Shown: positions 39,601 through 52,800 of the stretch, piece by piece
How positions within the stretch are numbered: the stretch's first letter is position 1
Layout: the number at the start of each line of letters is the position of its first letter
DNA from: Hemibagrus wyckioides
Taxonomy: Eukaryota > Chordata > Actinopteri > Siluriformes > Bagridae
DNA length: 64,000 bases
Assembly (NCBI RefSeq): GCF_019097595.1
Contig: NC_080715.1
Span: 6,834,073 to 6,898,072, forward strand
Reading direction: 5' to 3'
The notes under the pieces: generated by a model
The model's input: only the letters and a program-made list of their open reading frames with translations
Databases searched by the model: none
What the model was told of the DNA's origin: nothing
Made by a program: the position numbers and the translations under genes

Positions 39601-42600
39601 GATTCTTTTGATCCAGCACTATTACGAAGAGTAATGGTATATTTTCCACCATCATTTCTCTGGCAGTCACGAATCAAGAGAGTTGTATTAACAGCAGTCG
39701 ATTCCACACACACTCTTCCAGTGTCAGTCAAATTTTCATCTTCACCCTTCTTCCATGAGACTGTTGGGACAGGTTTACCAATGATGGGAATCTTGACTCG
39801 AACAGTGCTTCCTTCTTTTGCAATGTAGTTCAAGTTTGGCAAATCCCTTAAATCACAGCTGGGAGAAACTACACAAACAAAATCGAAGAAGTTAGAGACA
39901 GTATACATATGGTAAGTAAGTTAAAATTCTATTATATACTATCAATACATTATAAAATCTCACCAATAACATCCTTTGCCACAATGGAGAGCTCCTTCAC
40001 TGGGCCATCGCCTGCATCGTTGGTTGCCCTTACTCTATATTTGTATTCCCTTCCTTCAACAAGATCTTTAGCACTATATTGCATGTTCCTGGATCTTAGA
40101 AGTTCCTTCCATTTGTCTTCACCATTAAGAACTTCAAGCACATATGCAATTATGCGACTACCACCATCACTAACTGGTTTCTTCCAAGAAAGTGTGCATG
40201 AATCTCTAGTTACTAGCAAGGCCTTGAAGTCCAAGACTGGTCCAGGTTGTTCTGAAAAAAATAATTCACTGGATGTTATTGTGGTACATCGTAATGACAG
40301 TATAATTTAGATACTTATATTAAAACATTTACAAACAATTTTAAAAAGTGGTTTAGTTACCAGAGGCTCTGGCAGCATCTGCTGTTTCACCAGGTTCACC
40401 AGTGCCGTACTTATTCTGAGCCTTTACTCTAAGGTAGTAGGATCTACCAGGCTCCAGGTCTTCAATCTTGAAAGATGTTTTATTACAGCTGGCTGAAACT
40501 GTGGACCATGCTTTTCTCTCTGCATCACGTTTTTCTACTATGTAACCTGTAATTTCACTTCCACCATCAATTAGTGGTTCATCCCACATGATAGATGCAC
40601 TGTCCTTTGATGTCTCTTTCACCATCAGGTTTAGTGGTGGGCCTGGGGTATCTGTTAGGTGGTAAAAAAAATTGCAGTGAGATATTTTAATGTTTTTTCT
40701 TTAAAAAATTCATAATAAATATTTTAGTGACATTTGTGAACTTACCAAGAACCTTAACGACAACTGTGTACATCTTCATGCCACTGACACTATCAAGGTT
40801 GAGAATATATTTTCCTGCATCATTTCTATTAACTTTTTCAACATAAACCATTGTTTCAGTGTCTGAGACTTTAATGACAATTCCCTGTCTGTCCTTTATG
40901 TTTGTATTCATCTTGGCCCATGTGACCTTTGGAGTAGGTCGGCCTTTAATTTTGGCATGAAGTTTCATTCGAGCACCAGCCTGAAGCACCAATGTATCCT
41001 TCAACTCTGCATCAAGTTCAGCCTCGGGTGCAACTGAAATTAAATGAAAATCATCTTTTAAGTTATAGTATGGACCAGGTATGTTCTATCTATGATGTAT
41101 TATGTAATAATTGTACAGCTTTCAGTTGTAGTTTTCATGCTTTAAAAAAAGTAAAAAATTCATACCAAACACATCCTTTGCAACATGTTTATCTGGGACT
41201 TCACATGGCTGACTAAAGCCAACTTTGTTCACCGCACTAACACGTAGCTGATATTCTGATTTCTCCAAGAGTCCAGTGACAACATAGTGTGTGTCCTGTA
41301 GATTCTTTGGGACATTGCATCTGATCCAGTCTGTTGCATCTGTTCTTTTGCATTCAACTAGATATCCCAAAATTTCACTTCCACCATCATTTGCAGGTTT
41401 AGTCCAAGATAAGCTAATAGTGCTGTTACTTGTGTCTGTAACCTTTGGTGAAATTGGTGGTCCAGGAGGATCTGTTAATGACATTATTAGAAATTAAAAT
41501 CGATAAATAAATAAATTCAGACGTGATGTGAATAACATTGTAAACTGACTTACAGATAGGATCAACTGCTACAGCAGAATTTGATGGCTCACTAGGTTTT
41601 CCAGGACCAGCTTTGTTAACTGCAATAACTCTGAACTCATATTGAGCCCCTTCTGAGAGACCTCCAACTTCAAGCGATCTTGCAAGTAATGGCTTCCTAT
41701 TTAATTTGGTCCAGTTTATTTCTTTGGTCTCACGCTTTTCAACAACATATCCAAGAATGGTAGAGTTGCCATCATCTGAGGGTTCCTTCCAGCTTACAGT
41801 CATTTTCTCCTTTGTGATATTTGTAATGATTGGTGCATCACATTGTCCAGGAACAGCTGTTAATAGCAAGCATAAATATGTAAATCTTTGTTGCATGACA
41901 ACATTTTTATGCATATGAATATGCAAGAGGACATTTGTTATTTAAAAAGAATGTAGATATCTTACTGAAAGGGTCCTTTGTAACAACAAGATCTGAGAGG
42001 ATGGCATCACCAGCTCCATAACGGTTTTCAGCACGTACCCTGAACTGGTATTCATGACCCATTATCAGTCTTTCCACACAAAATTCGGTTATGTCACGGC
42101 TGATTTTTGCAGAAACCTGGGCCCAATTAGCTCGGCTTGACTCACGCTTATCCACAATATAGTTTGTAATTGGTGAACCACCATCTGCAAGTGGAGCTGT
42201 CCAGTTCAATTTTACATGATCAGAAAATACCTCTTCTAACTTGATAGAGGCAGGTGGACCAGGCACATCTGCATGTGTGATATGAAATGGCATTAATGAA
42301 TTATTTTTCATGAAATATTACATAATAAAATAAATTAACTCATTCAATGAAAATATTTCATATTTATATTATATGCCATTTGTAAGACATCAATGTGCTA
42401 AAGGGTATTAATACACAATACAGACCCAAAACTGTGAGCTCTATGTCTGCTGTCTTCGACCCACTTGCATTCTCAGCAAGAATGCTGTACTGCCCTGTAT
42501 GTAGTTTTGTAACTGCAGTCAGGTTTAGACAAAATAGGTGTCTTTTTTGTGACATCTTCATGTCTTTATCCATGCTCAGCACTTTTCCATCCTTGCTCCA

Positions 42601-45600
42601 TGTAACCTTTGGCATTGGTTTACCAAAAACCTCAGCTTCAAGGCAGATATCTGACCCAGCTTTCTTTGGTGCCATCTTCTTCATTTGTATTGGCAGTTCT
42701 ATTCTGGGAGGAACTGTGAACAATAAAATGTATAAAATGAAACAAGAGTGTCACTGTACTCAAAGGTGAAAAGTAAACTGTCTATAAAAAAACCCACCAT
42801 TCTCTGCAGACACCAGAATAGGGTCACTGACTTCAGATGGCCTGCTAAGATTAATGGCTGTTTTTGCAATAACCCTAAATTGATACTGGGCACCCTCTTC
42901 CAATCCAGATACACTGTACTCTTCCCGAGGTACATTCTGACTGCTTATGTTGCATCGCACCCATTTGTCTCCAGGAACCTTCAAGGCTTCAACATAGTAT
43001 CCGATGATCTTGCTTCCACCATCATTCTTTGGTTTGGACCAAACCAGTGAAACTGTATTTTTGGTCACATCAAGTACCTCTGGTTTACCAGGAGCATCTG
43101 TAATGACAGAGATGAATACAGTTTTTAAATAATGTAACACAAGTGAATATAAACTAACTAATATTTTTGGATATATTTCAATATACATCAACCTACCCAC
43201 TGGTGTTCTTGCTGTAACAAAATCAGTCTTTGCACTTGGTTTGCCCTGTCCTGCACGGTTAATAGCAGATACTCTGAACGTGTATTCCAGACCCTCAATG
43301 AGACCAGCACAAGGATATTCAGTTGTTCTCACAACTGAATCATTAGCCTTAACCCATAAGAGACTATTCCTCTCTTTTCGCTCAATGTAATATCCAGTAA
43401 CTGGGCTGCCACCATCTGATTCTGGCTTATCCCAAGCCACAAACATGCAGTCCTTGTTTATTTTTGTAATTCGACAGTTCAAGGGTTCACCAGGAACATC
43501 TGGGAAAAATGTATAGTAAGTATCATTTCATAAAATAGATTTTAAAGAACTACTATATAATTACAATTATCTTGCTTAACTTACCAAAGGGAAATTTAGC
43601 TATCATCCTCTCAGATGTAATGGCGTCAGAAATTCCGAAACGGTTCTCTGCACGAACACGGAACATATACTCCTTTCCAGGAATAAGTTTACCAAGTCTG
43701 CAGCCAGCCTTGCCACAGCTGGAAAGGGCAGTAACCCAGTCACCTCTGCTCACATCACATTTCTCAACCACATAATTAGTGATATTGCTACCACCATCTT
43801 CTAGTGGTGGGTTCCAAGACAGTGTACAAGCATCGGAGTCAATGTCACTTATTTCAAATGGGGGCTCAGGTGGTCCAGGAATATCTGCAAAAAAAGCATT
43901 CCAGTGTTTTTGTTCATTTTTAGAATGCTGTAATAACATTTCAGTAGTAATAAGGCATTTTACTTTTTACTATATATTGCATGGGTAATAAGCCTAATAC
44001 TGTATGTCATATAATATTTTATATTTATATATATATATAAAGAAATACTCCTTCAGTACTGTACTGTATACACAGATTTTTGGTACAATTTTTGTTATAG
44101 ATGTTTATGACTTTTTTTTATTATTGAGCCAGTACAAACACCTTTTAAAATCTCCAAACATAGAAGAACCGTGGCTGAGACAAAGCAAAATATTGTCACA
44201 CCAAATGTTGACATTATTTTCTATATAGTTTATCATTGTTTACTTTTCTTTATATATTTTTAATGTAGTAATGTTTAATTTCATTATTTTCGAAGACATT
44301 TTTGCTTTTACAGCAGTTTATCTATATGTCTATGACTTTAGCATAGTACTCTACATGTTAGAAAAACATGATAAAATATCCAATGACACTTACAAGGGAT
44401 ATGTGCCTAATACATTGGCAGATGAAGTTCTGTGATTTATCTAATTAAAAATACTAACCTTTAATGACAATCTTAATAACTGGTTCCACCTTTCCTGAGC
44501 AGTTCTCTGCAACAAGGCTATATTGACCACTATCTGTTCTTGAGACATCTTTGATGATGAGCACACACATGTTCTGGGATTTGTGTACTGCAAGGCGGCT
44601 TGAGGGGACCACCTTGTCATCTCCTCGCTTCCACTGACACACAGGTGCTGGCTTGCCAGATACAAGAGCCTCAATTCTCACTCTTGCTCCTGCTTTTGCA
44701 GTTACAAGCTCTGGCATGATAACCTTGGGTTCCACTATAAAAAAAAAAACATAAAGTATTTTCAGATAGCATATCATTAAGAGCCAAATTATTTAACATA
44801 AAAGTTGAATACAGTAACTTACACATTTGTTCTTTAATCTCATATGCTTCTTTGGTTTCAGTGGGAAGACTAGCTCCCATGGCATTTCGTGCAGCCACTC
44901 TGAAGCGATATTTCCTTCCTTCCTTCAGCCCAACAACAGAGACAAATAAATCTTTCACAGTGGTATATGGTGTCCATTCTTTCTTTACCTCCTTTATTTC
45001 TTCCTTCTTCACCACTGGTGGTGGTGGGGACACAGGCTGAGCACCAGGCTCCACCTCACTTTCACCCACCACTGGTTTCTTGATTATTTTGGGCTCAGGA
45101 ACCTCAAGGTAGTCAATTATATAGCCATCAATCTTAGCTCCACCATCCCTCATTGGTTTGACCCAGCCCACCTTAGCACTGTTCTTAGTGATCTCCAAAA
45201 CATCTACCTTCTGTGGTGGATCAGGTTTACCTAAGGCAAACAAATAATTACAAAAAATTCTAAACATCCGATCAACTTTTTAAATGTTTCAATTTATGTG
45301 ATACTTACTGATAGGATCAGAAGCCAGATATGATCTCTGTGTGGCCTTTGGAACACCGGGACCATACACATTCACTGCAGTAACTCTGAAGTAATATTCT
45401 GTTCCTGGTACAAGATTGCTGACATTAAACGTTGTTTTAGCTATATCAGTTTTAACTGTTGCCCAAGTCTTGCGATCTATTTCACGCTTCTCAACAATAT
45501 AATGAGTTACTTCACTGCCGCCATCAGTTTCAGGTGGGGACCATGAAAGGTTGCAAGATACCATTGTAATATCTGTGGCCTCCAGACCAACAACCGGTCC

Positions 45601-46141
45601 AGGTGTGTCTGTTAAAACATTTAAATGAAACAGTGAAATCTGTATGTAAATAAAACTGTTGTTTTCGAGTTGTTTACTGTTACATTTGTTCTACTTACCA
45701 AGTACTTTAACATTGATAAATACAGCTTTTTCTCCTGCTGGGCTTGTTACAGTGAGGGAGTATTTGCCTGAATCATCACGGGTGGTATCAGGGATGACAA
45801 GGAATGTCATTGTGTCAATGAGATCCACATGACCTTTCTTGACAACATTATCAATTCCCATTCTTCTCCATAACACTTTTGGAGGTGGTCGTCCTCTGAC
45901 AGTTGCAACTATTCTTATTGGGCAGCCAGCTCTAACAGTAAGACCTTTTTTCAGCTCAGCATCCAAAACAACTTCTGGGGCATCTATTTGAGAGAAGACC
46001 AAAACACACACATGTATAAATACACTGTATATATATATGTATATATATATATATATTTATAAATATAAATAAATAAATATATTTAATATAAATAAATTTA
46101 TATAAATTTGAAACAAGAGTGTCAATATATACATATATATA

Positions 46142-46224
<83 letters not shown>

Positions 46225-49200
46225 AATATAAATATAAATCATGGCAGCAATTATCTGTTCTGTTGTTAGTGCATTTTCAGTTTTTCAGTAACTCACCAAA
46301 AATGTCTCGTGGAGAAACAGCTCCCTCAAGATTAGTTGGTTGGCTCAAACCTATCTGGTTTTGTGCAGAAACACGGAATTCATACTCAAGCTTTTCATCC
46401 AGACTTGTGACTGTGAACTCTGTTCCAATCAGCTGGGCTGCAACGTTGCACCTCTTCCATCCTTCTTCTCCCTTCTTGCCTGTGCCCTTGACTCTGAGCT
46501 CAACTACATATCCAATGAGTGGAGCACCACCATCATGTGTAGGTTTTGTCCATCCAAGAGTGATTGATGTTTTGGAACTATCGGTCACCTTTAAGTTTCC
46601 AACAGGACCAGGAGGCCCTACAAAGGGAGAACAGTTTTTAAATCAAGAAAAAATAAAACATTTACAATAAGTGTTGTGTTAGGTTAAACTAAATCATACC
46701 AACAGGATCCCTTGCAGTGTATGTTCTAGATGGCTTGCTTGCATCACCAACTCCAACCTCATTCTCAGCCTTTACACGGAATTGGTATTCATGGTTAGGC
46801 AACAGTCCTGTTACAGTCAAACATGTACTGGCAATAGGAGATTTAGTAACTGGTGCCCATCTAATACCATGTTCTTCTTTCTTTTCAAGAATATAACCAG
46901 TGATAGGTTTTCCACCATCATTATCAGGGGAGCACCATACAACTGCCATTTCATCTTTTGAAACTTTGGTCACCTCAGGTGCATCTGGTGCACCAGGTCT
47001 ACTGAATTGGGTCCTTGCAATAATAGACTCTGTTTGTACAGCAGGTCCAGTCCCCATCTTGTTTTCTGCCCTTACTCTAAAGATGTACTCATTTCCTTCA
47101 ATTAGACGAGTTACATTGGCAGAATTTTTTATAATAGCCGAAGAATGAATTGACCAGACACCTCTCTTTGTCTCACATTTCTCAATTATGTAGTTATAAA
47201 TTTCACATCCACCATCATCCTCAGGCACTTCCCATTCCAACTTACATCTATCCACTGAAATGCCTGACACCTTGAGATCTCTAACAGGTCCAGGTCTATC
47301 AAGAACATTCACTTTAGCCTCAGCAGTACAGGTTCCAGCAGGATTTGTTGCAGTGATGGTATATTTTCCAGTATCTGCTCGTTTTGAATTTGTAAGCAGG
47401 AATTTAGAAAAGTTAACACCAGTTTCAACCTGTAGTCGAGGACTTCGATTGATATCTTCAGTGTCACCTTCTTTAGCCCATTTGACATCTGGTTGTGGTT
47501 TGCCTTTAACCTCTGCCTCAATTGGAATGGATTCTCCGGCTTTAACTACCAGAACACCTTCCAACTTGACATGTAGCGCCGGAACTGCAAGTTCCTCCTT
47601 TACAAGAACTTCAGCTGTATTCACCCAGTTGCTCTCTCCTCCTTCATTTTTAGTTTGTACTCTAAATTGATATATTTGGTTTTCTATGCATCTGTCAGCC
47701 ATGAAATATGTCTCTTTAATAGCACCTTTGTGGAGTCTTTCCCATTCTTCTGCCTCTTTTGGTTTCTTTTCCACATGATAAGCAAGATTGCGACTACCAC
47801 CATCATACTCTGGCTTCTTCCATTTAAGGAAGACAAAGGTTTTTCCAATTTCAGTAATATGGAAATTCTCTGGCTCACCAGGTTTTTCAACTGGGTCAAC
47901 AGCAAGTACTGCTGATTTTGTTTCTGTTGGTGGTCCTGCACCAATTTTATTCTCTGCGCTAACACGGAAGAAATATTCACAGTTCTCCACAAGTGGAGCC
48001 TTCACAAGACGTTTGGTGCAATCAGATGAAACAATTGTCCATCCCCTTTGACTAGGTTGCCGGCGCTCAATTATGTAATTTGTAATTTCTGTGCCACCAT
48101 TGTCCTCTGGATTTTCCCAAGACACCATGCAGGAGTCCTTGGTCACATATGCAACCTTTAGGTTCTGGCATGCTCCAGGAATGTCAAGCACATTAACAAT
48201 GATTGTAGCATTTGCTTGACCACAGCTGTTTTTAGCTTGAATTGCATATTTTCCATAGTCTCCTCTTACAGCATCCTGAATGACTAGTTCAACAATTGGA
48301 AAGTTGTTAATCATTTCTGTTCTCTTGTCTCTGCCTAAGGCTCTTGCATCCTTAGTCCATGTGATTTCAGGATCGGGTCTGCCTTTAACCCGGGCGACAA
48401 GGCTGATGATCTGTCCTGCCCGAACTGTTACAAGGTCACGGCAAGCAACATCAACAGTAATCTCTGGAGGAACAAGGATGTCTTTGGCAAGTACTGTCTC
48501 TGTTAGCTCTCGTGGCTCTCCATCCCCAACTTTGTTAGATGCTCTAATACGGAATCTGTACTCTGTGCCTTCAATAAGTCCTGGGACTCTGAATGCACAT
48601 TGCTTGATAAGGTCCTTATTGATCCTTTCCCACTGTGCAGAGCCAGATTTTTGGATTTCAACAACATAGCCTAAAACAGGGCTACCACCATCTCTGTTAG
48701 GCTTGGTCCAAACCAAATCTGCATATGATTTGCTCCAATCCTTCAGTCTTATGTTACTTGGAGGTCCAGGAGGAGCAATTGGTCGTGTGGCTTTTATTTG
48801 GTCTGAAGGATAGGAAGGCTCACTTACACCAGCAACATTTTCAGCAAAAATTCTGAATTCATAGATGTTTCCCTCAAAAAGACCAGAGACTCTGTAGCGA
48901 ATATCCAAAACTGGTGTTTTGTTCACACGAATCCATTTACCAGTCATTTCCCTGCGTTCCACAATGTAGCCACTAACTGGGCTTCCACCATCAGTTTCTG
49001 GTGCAGTCCATGACAATGTCACAGCATTTTCTGTAATATCTGAACATGTTGGTGGCCCAGGAGGGCCTGGTGGATTAAACATATGCTTCGCAATAGTTGG
49101 AGGACTTTCAAGAGCAGCACCAATGCCAATCTTGTTCTCAGCACGAATGCGTACAATATATTCACGACCCTTCTCTAAACGTGGGACCTTTGCTTTGTTG

Positions 49201-49793
49201 CTGATACTTCCAGAAGTAACAACAGACCATGGTTCCCAAGACTTCTTGACATCCTTCTTTTCAACAATGTAATTCATCAGTGGTGTGCCACCATCATCCT
49301 TAGGTGCCCGCCATTGGATAACCATGTGATCAGGAGTAACCTCAAGGATGTTGACAGGTCCAATCGGAGGACCAGGAAGATCAAGCACTGTTACATGAAG
49401 AGCAACTGACTTGCTTCCTGCGGGATTTGAAACAGTAAGAATATATTCTCCACTGTCCGTCCTTGCACAATCAGCAATGCTTAGAACTGTTGAAGTTCCT
49501 TCATTATTAATCTTGTATTTGCCCTCTGATTTCAGCTCAGTGCCATCACTTAGCCATTTGGGTGTTGGAATTGGTATTCCTTTCATGACTGCAGGGAGTA
49601 CAATTGTGCTTCCAGCCTTTACAGTAAGACCCTCAATGAGTTTCACATCAACTTCAATAGACGGTGCCACTGTAAAACAAACAAAAAATAAAAGTAAAGA
49701 AAAACTTAATATCTTGCAGACATTATTTAAATTGTTTGTTCATGCTGTGTTGAGGCAGAGACCACAGTGGTAAATTTGTGTTAAATATATCTT

Positions 49794-49832
<39 letters not shown>

Positions 49833-52800
49833 ACAAAGTAGTTTCAAATAAATTAAACTTACAAGTCTTCTCCTGGCAAGTAATTGGTACACTTGTATCT
49901 GGTCGGCTAATGCCAATAGCATTTTGGGATTTTACACGGAATCTGTACGTTTTTCCTTCTTCAAGTCCAGTAACATGGCAGTTTGGGTTGCTGACAGTTT
50001 TAAAGGTGACCCAGTCAGTGGCCCCTTCTTCTTGATGTTCAACAATAAATCCAGTGATTTCACTTCCACCAGTACGATCAGGCCACTCCCATTCAAGCCA
50101 TACTTCAGTTTTTTCTGCATCGACATGGTGCAAATTCTTGGGAGGGCCAGGAGGATCTGGAGACATTAAAAGATATAAAGTTTTGTGTTAATTACACTAA
50201 TGCTTAATGCTTAATGCTTTTAACTAATGTGCTAAATTCAATTCATGGAGCTGTTTTAATGATTAGGTTTGCAACAGGATGGATTTAATTGAGTCCCATC
50301 TGGAAGGGAACTGAATAAAAAATATAAACAACGATAGCAATAACACCCTTATATTTATTTATTTTTACTAAACTGTTGCATCTTTGCACAACACATAACC
50401 TATAATGTGGTTTTTGTACTACTGAATATTTTATCCATAATCTATTCTCTGTATGTATATAATATTTATCCCTATTTATAACACCTACTGCACTCCCTGC
50501 ATATAAGACATCCACTGCCCTGTATATATAAGCCCCCATAGCTATATGTCTTTATTTGTAATTTATCTGCATTTAATTGGCTTTGTACATGTACTTTGCA
50601 CAATGGCAATAAAGTTTAATCTAATCTTATCTAATCTAATATAACCTAATGATTACATCAAAGTCATATAATCTAAATAAATACTCACAGAGAGGATCAA
50701 CTGCCTTGATAGGCTTGTTGGTTTCAGTATATGCACTTCTTCCAAACTGATTCTCAGCTGCTACACGGAATAAATACTGAACACCCTCCATTAGGTATAA
50801 AGCCATGAGGCTAAGCTTCTTCGATGAGGCACACACTGGTACCCAATTCTCAGCTGCAACATCTTTTTTCTCCACAATATAGTGAGAGATCACAGCGCCG
50901 CCATCATCTTCTGGCTTTTGCCAGGTTAGATAAGCTGACTCACTTGTAACATCTGAAACAGTGAGCTTTCTTGGCGGTCCTGGTTTATCTACATTGCACA
51001 AAAAGTAAAAATAAAATTAATTACCAGGACACACACACACACACATATACATATTAGCTATACATACCAAGAACAAGCACTGTGCATGTTGCTGTCTTTG
51101 AGCCGGCTGCATTTTGAATGGTTATAGTATAGTTTCCACAGTCAGCACGGGTACATTTCTTTATATGTAGTTTACTTCCACTTGCTGTGACTTCAATAAC
51201 ACATTGAGCAGGAACATCATCACCATTTTTCTTCCAAGACACAGTGGGAATTGGTATGCCTTTAATCTTAGCACTTAGTGTGATATCTGTTCCAAGCATA
51301 GCAAGATGGTCCCGTGACATATTTGCATCCAGCAACAACTCTGGTTCTTCTGCAGATAAAAGGATAAAATATGAATAATTAGGACTATTTGGGACTGATA
51401 GGTTTCATCAGTTTTAGGAATAACTTAATAAAACAAAACAATTACCAAGTCTGTCATGCACTTTAACTGGTTCCTTTACATAAGCAGGATCAGATTTTCC
51501 AGCTGCGTTCACAGCCATAATCCTAAAGCGGAATTCTTCTCCCTCTTTTAGGTTCTTCACAACAAACTTGGTATCAGGGCACGATTCTGGTGTGTCATTG
51601 GCCTGCAACCATTCAATTGCGCCAGGCTTCTGATACTCAACAAGGTATCCAAAGATTTTGCCTTTACCATCATGGCGAGGAACACGCCATGACAGACTCA
51701 CAGAATCTTTTGTTTTGTCAGTGACCTCAGGTAGAACAGGTGGGCTAGGCCGTACTGTAAAGATAAATGTGATCATTTAAAGGGATCTCTACAAATCGTT
51801 TGTGTGCATTAAAACTGTAAGATATATTTTTTTTATTCAGTGCAAAGCATATATCAGAGGATATTCCTAATCTACTTAAACCATACTGAATAATGTATAT
51901 TTGTGTGTCACACTGCATATTTAAGTGTGCCACATTCAAATTAGGAAAAAAATAAGTGCTAATAAATGAATGAATAAAACACCACCTTAAAAAAGTTTTG
52001 GCTAGTTTCAAAAGTTAGGCAATTGTGGTTTGCTGCAATTTGCTGTTTAGGTTTATTTTATTTTTCAAGTATAAAAATTACATACCAATAGGATCCTTCG
52101 CTAGTATTGGCTTAGATGGAGGGCTAGGATCTCCAGTACCAATTTCATTCTCTGCTATGACACGGAATTCATATTCACAGCCTTCAGTGAGATCTTGCAC
52201 CCTATACTGGGTAGCAGGGTAGATGCGATCTCTAGTTGCCCTGGACCATCTCTTAGCAGAAGGCTCTTTCTTTTCTAAGTAGTAGTTAGTAATGGGCTTG
52301 CCACCATCACGAGGGCGGTTCCAAAGCACCAGGGCTGAGTCATGGTACACTTCTTTAACAGTAGGCTCATCAGGTGCCTCAGGTACTCCTAAAAAATTGA
52401 AACATTAAAATGCTCATTAAAATACTGAACAATACAATGTCTAAAATATACTTCCACAAACAAACAAACTTCATACTGAAAAGATCCTTGGCCTTCATTT
52501 CTTCAGACTCCAGTGGGTCACTGATGCCATACATATTCTCAGCACTGATTCTTATGATATAAACACGCCCTTCCACAAGCTTGGGTACTTTGCAGGTAGT
52601 TTTTGTGGTGGCAGATGTTACAGTGGTCCACATGTCCCTGTTAATATCTCTCTTCTCTATTATATAGTTGGAAATTTCACATCCGCCATTATCAAGAGGA
52701 GGCTTCCAAGAAATTACCATATGATCTCTATGAACTTCCTCAAATATAACTGGACCTTCAGGTGGCAGTGGACGGTCTGAAATGTACATCCACAAGAAAT

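Larger units (their letters stand above)
2856..45983 (-). repeat. ttn: Titin C-zone: eleven 11-domain super-repeats (A43-A163)
   Basis: Each copy reads Ig-Fn-Fn-Ig-Fn-Fn-Fn-Ig-Fn-Fn-Fn. Copies, with boundaries inside exons approximate: C1 41166-45983; C2 35633-41033; C3 32371-35632; C4 29091-32370; C5 25846-29090; C6 22601-25845; C7 19361-22600; C8 15191-19360; C9 11416-15041; C10 7555-11415; C11 2856-7439. All 121 positions are occupied by the expected domain class. In the literature each C-zone super-repeat matches one 43-nm period of the thick filament and offers MyBP-C and myosin sites. The count equals the human eleven. Confidence 0.92.

Noticed and set aside
46057..46242. Open frame of alternating I and Y on the minus strand
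   Set aside because: Translation of a TA microsatellite in an intron.
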